From Patiria pectinifera (taxonomy: Eukaryota; Echinodermata; Asteroidea; Valvatida; Asterinidae): a DNA stretch of 64,000 nt. The translations under genes were made by a program, and so were the position numbers. Where the stretch lies: positions 14,154,643-14,218,642 of the forward strand of contig CM057140.1 of assembly GCA_029964075.1 (NCBI GenBank). Reading direction: 5' to 3'. Position 1 is the first letter of the stretch. Every line of letters begins with the position of its first letter. Of this stretch, positions 59,586 to 64,000 are shown one piece after another. The notes beneath the pieces are model-generated. The model was given only the letters and a program-made list of their open reading frames with translations. It had not been told where the DNA came from and made no database searches.

Positions 59586-62044
59586 CCACAAATTCGCTGC
59601 CTTGTGGAGACTCACACACAATAGTGAACAAAACATTGTAAAGGTCTCCACAGGGCAATTTCTATAGATGAATAGGTCTCCACAAGGTTTTCACGTAATA
59701 GATATATGGGTTTTACTCAAAACTAGAAAATTTCAAGTGTGTGTTTGTTGTCGATGATGGAGTTTTTTTTAGAAAAGGGATATTAATTCCAACTTTCAGC
59801 CCAGGAAACTTATTCTGGTTAAAATAAGAGCATTTTGAAAATTCACTTTCAAAATTGAACACTTTACTACACGGGAACAAAGAAATGTCTCCACAAGGAT
59901 ACAAATTTTGGAATAGATGGACGTAGTTCACTTTTTGTGATGTAACAATGGCGCCAATATGAAGTGAAGATGATGTTATTGTGAACTGTGAAACTATAGC
60001 CCTTAAAAAAGTTGGGCAAACGGGCTGGTGTTTTGGCTAATGATGAGTGACATACGAACTGCCGACACTCTTGGCCAAATTCTTCCCGATTTTGGTTAAT
60101 TTTTACCCGGATTAACCAAGAATGACTTAACCTCATGTCAATGTTGTGCATATAACATAACCCAACAGTGTTTTACCCAATAATTTTTTTGTGTGCTTGT
60201 ATTTTTTGTGTGCTTATAATAAATTATTATGTAGGGTTGCTGTGTCAATTTATCGTGACTATGTTGCATCAAACTATGTAGTGGAATCCCACAGGATCCT
60301 CGCCTTTGAAATAGGCACTTTGGACAGGAACACGGAATGATATTTGATGTTTTGCAATAAATAGGAAATGTTCAATATTAGTCAAAAATACAAAATTGGT
60401 CAAAATGAGAAAAGTCGTAAAGTTCCTGCCACAAGCATATTTGGGTTTTTTTCAGGGGTTGTAAGGGGAGGCAGAAGCCCCCGGGAGTAGGCCTCTCGCA
60501 TTAAAAAAAATCCCAACACTTTGATGCGAGCATCGTGATGATGGTTTCGTTTTGGACTGTTTCGTTTTGCCAATAGTTTTATGATTATTGTTTAAATAGA
60601 ACCAAATCAGCTGAATACATACACACAACCAACATTTGCTGTGCAATTAGTAGAAGTATTGGTATTTTTTTTATAATCTCGTGTTTTTGTGTCGAGTGAG
60701 CAGATTATAAATGTAGAACAGACGCCCATTTACACGGATATAAACGTTTGCTTGCCTTTTCGCCAATTTTCTACGTATAAGGAATACAAAAACAATGTGT
60801 ACTTTTAGTTTATGTATAATTTTTCAGGTTTGTCTTTGGTGTTCATTTTTAAGAGGACAGTCGCATATATACCATATCCTGTTTTTCATTTTATCTTATT
60901 ATTAACGAAAAGAATATTATATCCGAAGATATCTGACAAAGTCAAAGAAGATAAAATATATGCACAAAATTAAAAGAGGCTCTTCCGAATCCATAAGGAA
61001 TTCCGTAAAAATAGATTTTAAAATACATATTAGGATACTTTCAATGACATTGTGTTTAACAAAATTAATCATATTTGTATATAAAAATCTTCAACGAAAA
61101 TCATACTTTTAATCCATCGGATGTAAGAATAATTGTATGACTATCGACTTCTTGCTTTGCTTTTGATATAATAATTATCATAAGAATTATTTGAACAATA
61201 GTGAGCCCCACCTACTACCCTTCAAAATCGATCTGTTACGACGGCCGATTCATGTATCATTTAAAATCGTCATGTCTGATATGAGAAAATTCGAGAATTT
61301 TAAGTAAAAACAAGAGTGATGAATTTACTCAGAGGACGCTCTGAAAAATAACCCAAGTCTTTTACATTGTTCGGTTCAATTCTTTTGATAAATATTTTTA
61401 AGAATGGTTTTCAAAAAACATGTCACGGAACAGCCGTAGCCATTTAGTAACAGGTTGAGTGCAATGGAGCGTTACCTCACCGTGAATGGCCTTCTATAGC
61501 AACGCTGGTTAACGCAGTCGCTATGTGACGCTACGTGTGTATGCTGATGCTGTTTAATAATGAACGGCATTGAGAATTACTAATGCGGTCTAAAATTGTG
61601 TTTGCTTCCTGCGACATTTCAGTCGCTTTCCCTCTCCGATCTGCCTCTGTTTTCTGAGATGAGTTCAAGCAGATTCTGGGACTACCTGGAGACAAAATTT
61701 GTGGATACATCAGCCTCGTTTGGCGTGGATTTTCAGCGGAATCTGCGGAGGTCGTAAGCGGTCGATTATGGAATATTACTCCCAGTGGCTGCTGACTTTC
61801 TCCGGTTAAAAGCGACAGGTGTGCCGGTGAACACAATAGCAAAGCAGTCGGCCTTTGTTCGACTCAAAATGGCGGCGTTATTGTGAACAACTACTCCTAC
61901 GATTATAACGACTGTGCTTGCAAACAGCATCAGTCATTTGTTGATGTAATCATGGGGGAAGGCCGTAATTGAGAACGACATTTTACTCGGCATCGAGATA
62001 AGATTTCTTCAGTGACCAACTTTTTGTGGAATTATTGGCTCAGG
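59586..62044. other. Intergenic upstream of the last Ig receptor
   Basis: AT-rich to about 61400, then more mixed. A YY1-like AAAATGGCGGC lies at 61868-61878, about 170 bases before the next start codon, and may mark a transcription start. I see no exon or RNA gene. Confidence 0.5.
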
Positions 62045-64000
62045 ATGACAACAAGTCGGTTTAATGTGATGGCGAGAGACAGGTGTTTGCGGGAAATGTT
62101 CCTGATGGTCGGAGTGTTGGTTTTATCCGTCGCTGGACAAGAGCAGCGCTTCACCGCGCAACCCCGAAATACCTACGTCCTGCCCGAGGAGAGTGCCACG
62201 CTGTACTGCCGCGTGGCCAACAAGACCGGCATCGTCTTTTGGGAGAAAGACTCGACTATCCTCTTCAAGGAGAACGGCCCGGAGACGGGGTTCTCCGGAC
62301 CCTCGACCTCCTGGGCAATCTTCGGGGATGCCTCACAAGGGGAGTTCAACCTCCAGCTGATTGGGGTCAGTAAGAGCGACCAGGGACTGTATGTTTGTAA
62401 AGTGACGTCGTCCTCGGGTCCCCAGGCGGCCAACCTGACATCCTCAGCTGCTCTTCTGACCGTCTTGGACCTACCCAGGGAGGAGTTCCCCTTGTGCGTC
62501 ATGAGCATCAGGGATGCCCTCACTCAAGACGATGTGGTGGATCTGACTTGCGCTTATCTCAACAACTCCACCACCAGGACCACGCTGACATGGGAGCGGC
62601 TCAGTACACCTGCCGATCTCTCAAACTCCCAGCAGATATCTCGAGAAGACGGGTACTTCATCAAGAGACATACCATCACACTGGGCGTGGAAGATGATGC
62701 TTCCTCCTACCAGTGCATAGCATCGAGGCTAGGCAGGGCTCCTTTGTCCTGCACCACGGGGATCCTGAACGTGAGACACCGTCCGGTCATCACCGTCTCC
62801 CCCTTGTTTCTCCCCGCTAAGACGGGTGACGATGCTCGCTTCACCTGCAGCCTCTCCTCAGCCAACCCACCCACCGTCACCTACCAGTGGTACTACCGTG
62901 GAGCCGCTGTCACTACCTCCTCATCTGGCATCGATCTTATCCAGACTTCTGAAGGAGACTCCCAAATCCTTATCAACAACTTGGTGGACCCAACAGGTGG
63001 CATCTCAGTCGTTTGTGAGGCAACAAACGAGGTCGGTACATCGAGAGTTGAAGGTCTCATCAGCCTTGAAGAAACCGAAATCGTCACAATCTCCAGTGAG
63101 GAACTCATTCTGTGGCTGGTACCCGTCTCGGTGATGGTAACCATCGTGGTTTTATTAATCTTCCTAGGCATCGTGGTGCTGGACTGTTGTCCGTGTTGCT
63201 ACACCTTCTGCAACAAGAAAGGCAGACGCAGGCCGCTGTCCCCCGATCGGAGCATGAACAGTACCTGGTCCGGAGCCGAGAATTACGGTATGTCGCCCTC
63301 ACCGGTGGCTCGTCGACTGAGTGACGCGGACTCCACGGATTTCTACGTGACCCGAGCCATCAGAACACCGCGCCCGGATGAAACCCGGGACACATCGCAT
63401 CATAATTCATCAGGTGAGAGTCGGGCTCGGTCAGATCGCTACACCGACCATCGTCCGCAGAGCAACTACCGCACCCCGTCGCCCAACTATCGCAGCCGCT
63501 CGCCCAACTACCGGACCTCATCACCGGATACCCAAACTCCATCACCAGACTATTACCACTCCATGCCCAACGGTAGGCCACTCATCAGCAGAGATCAGTC
63601 CAGACACCCAGACACCAGACTTCACTACGAGCAGCGCAGACCCCGGAACGACAGAACCAGGGATCATTTCCGTCGCAGCGGCCAACCGGCTAACGGCAGC
63701 ATCCAGCCCGCGGACTCTGACATCCGAAGCGCGACTCGCAACTCCGCGCTGTCCGACTCCGGATTGGACTTCAACGCGTCGTCGTCCATGGACTCCCGGA
63801 GTCCCACCCCGCGGGACGACCGCGTCGTGTACGCTCAGATCATGCGGAATCGCACGGACGACGACCAACCCGATCGCACCCGCTCCACCGAGTCTCGGAC
63901 GGAGAATGCGTCCCCGGATTTACCGGCTGGCACCCCGCTACCTACCAGCTCAACTTCCCGCCCGCGGTCGGCGCTTGAGGTGCCGACAGAGGGAATGCAT
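62045..64000 (+). CDS. Intronless three-Ig transmembrane receptor with ITIM tail, 3' end outside window
   Basis: The frame is open for 652 codons from ATG 62045 (or 62069, MARDRC) to the right edge. There is a signal peptide to about residue 31; Ig1 (C55, W66, C118, with AIFGD...GEFNLQLIGV and ...DQGLYVC); Ig2 (C169, W183, C224 plus extra C151 and C236); Ig3 (C268, W282, C324); and a transmembrane helix at about 354-379 followed by DCCPCCYTFCNKKGRR. The tail has three SPNYR-like repeats (SNYRTPSPNYRSRSPNYR), a DSGLDF segment and VVYAQI (Y596), a full ITIM consensus. Its first Ig domain resembles KIRREL/nephrin domain 1. Whether an intron or further motifs follow cannot be seen. Confidence 0.93.
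   Translation, partial: MTTSRFNVMARDRCLREMFLMVGVLVLSVAGQEQRFTAQPRNTYVLPEESATLYCRVANKTGIVFWEKDSTILFKENGPETGFSGPSTSWAIFGDASQGEFNLQLIGVSKSDQGLYVCKVTSSSGPQAANLTSSAALLTVLDLPREEFPLCVMSIRDALTQDDVVDLTCAYLNNSTTRTTLTWERLSTPADLSNSQQISREDGYFIKRHTITLGVEDDASSYQCIASRLGRAPLSCTTGILNVRHRPVITVSPLFLPAKTGDDARFTCSLSSANPPTVTYQWYYRGAAVTTSSSGIDLIQTSEGDSQILINNLVDPTGGISVVCEATNEVGTSRVEGLISLEETEIVTISSEELILWLVPVSVMVTIVVLLIFLGIVVLDCCPCCYTFCNKKGRRRPLSPDRSMNSTWSGAENYGMSPSPVARRLSDADSTDFYVTRAIRTPRPDETRDTSHHNSSGESRARSDRYTDHRPQSNYRTPSPNYRSRSPNYRTSSPDTQTPSPDYYHSMPNGRPLISRDQSRHPDTRLHYEQRRPRNDRTRDHFRRSGQPANGSIQPADSDIRSATRNSALSDSGLDFNASSSMDSRSPTPRDDRVVYAQIMRNRTDDDQPDRTRSTESRTENASPDLPAGTPLPTSSTSRPRSALEVPTEGMH

Overview
The window looks like nuclear DNA of a marine invertebrate deuterostome, most likely an echinoderm and perhaps a sea star; this is inference. 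The support is an intron-containing TFG gene and an SH3BGRL3-type gene, a tRNA-derived SINE, abundant short inverted-repeat elements including a gctaagca foldback family I associate with such genomes, a BEL/Pao-type gag remnant, and AT-rich spacers around more GC-rich genes. No bacterial or organelle features are present.

Layout. Positions 1-3830 hold the 5' part of TFG on the minus strand; its C-terminal exons lie beyond the left edge. Positions 7987-9141 hold an intronless class A GPCR (minus). Positions 15687-20047 hold a three-exon SH3BGRL3-type thioredoxin-fold gene (minus) whose first intron is full of nested inverted-repeat elements. From about 23 kb to the right edge lies a cluster of single-exon immunoglobulin-domain membrane receptors. 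On the minus strand these are 23083-24753, its tandem copy 28382-29893 (tail cut short by a 13-nt deletion), 36139-37893, 43541-45064 and 48662-50173. On the plus strand they are 51967-53412 and 62045 to the edge. Between the last two lie two small single-pass membrane proteins with almost no ectodomain (56425-56823 and 59277-59585).

Each receptor carries signal peptide, two or three Ig domains, transmembrane helix, cytoplasmic tail and stop in one uninterrupted reading frame. All share an unusual second Ig domain with an extra cysteine pair (PxC about 20 residues before the normal first Cys, another Cys 10-14 residues after the normal second Cys), so they form one locally expanded family. 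Tails differ by member. Two have ITIM-consensus tyrosines (VIYAEL, VVYAQI). A pair share an identical YQNV block. One has a PPxY motif and a PDZ-type C-terminus, both missing from its tandem copy. One has an SH3-type proline motif. This points to a clustered set of surface recognition or adhesion receptors with diversified signalling tails, which may have an immune or allorecognition role; that role is inference only.

A tandem duplication is visible at base level: 22196-27325 was duplicated as 27326-34924, and in the second copy a spacer of about 1 kb is replaced by about 3.5 kb of mobile DNA that includes a decayed BEL/Pao-type gag. The remaining intergenic DNA is mostly AT-rich with many short TIR or foldback elements, listed individually.
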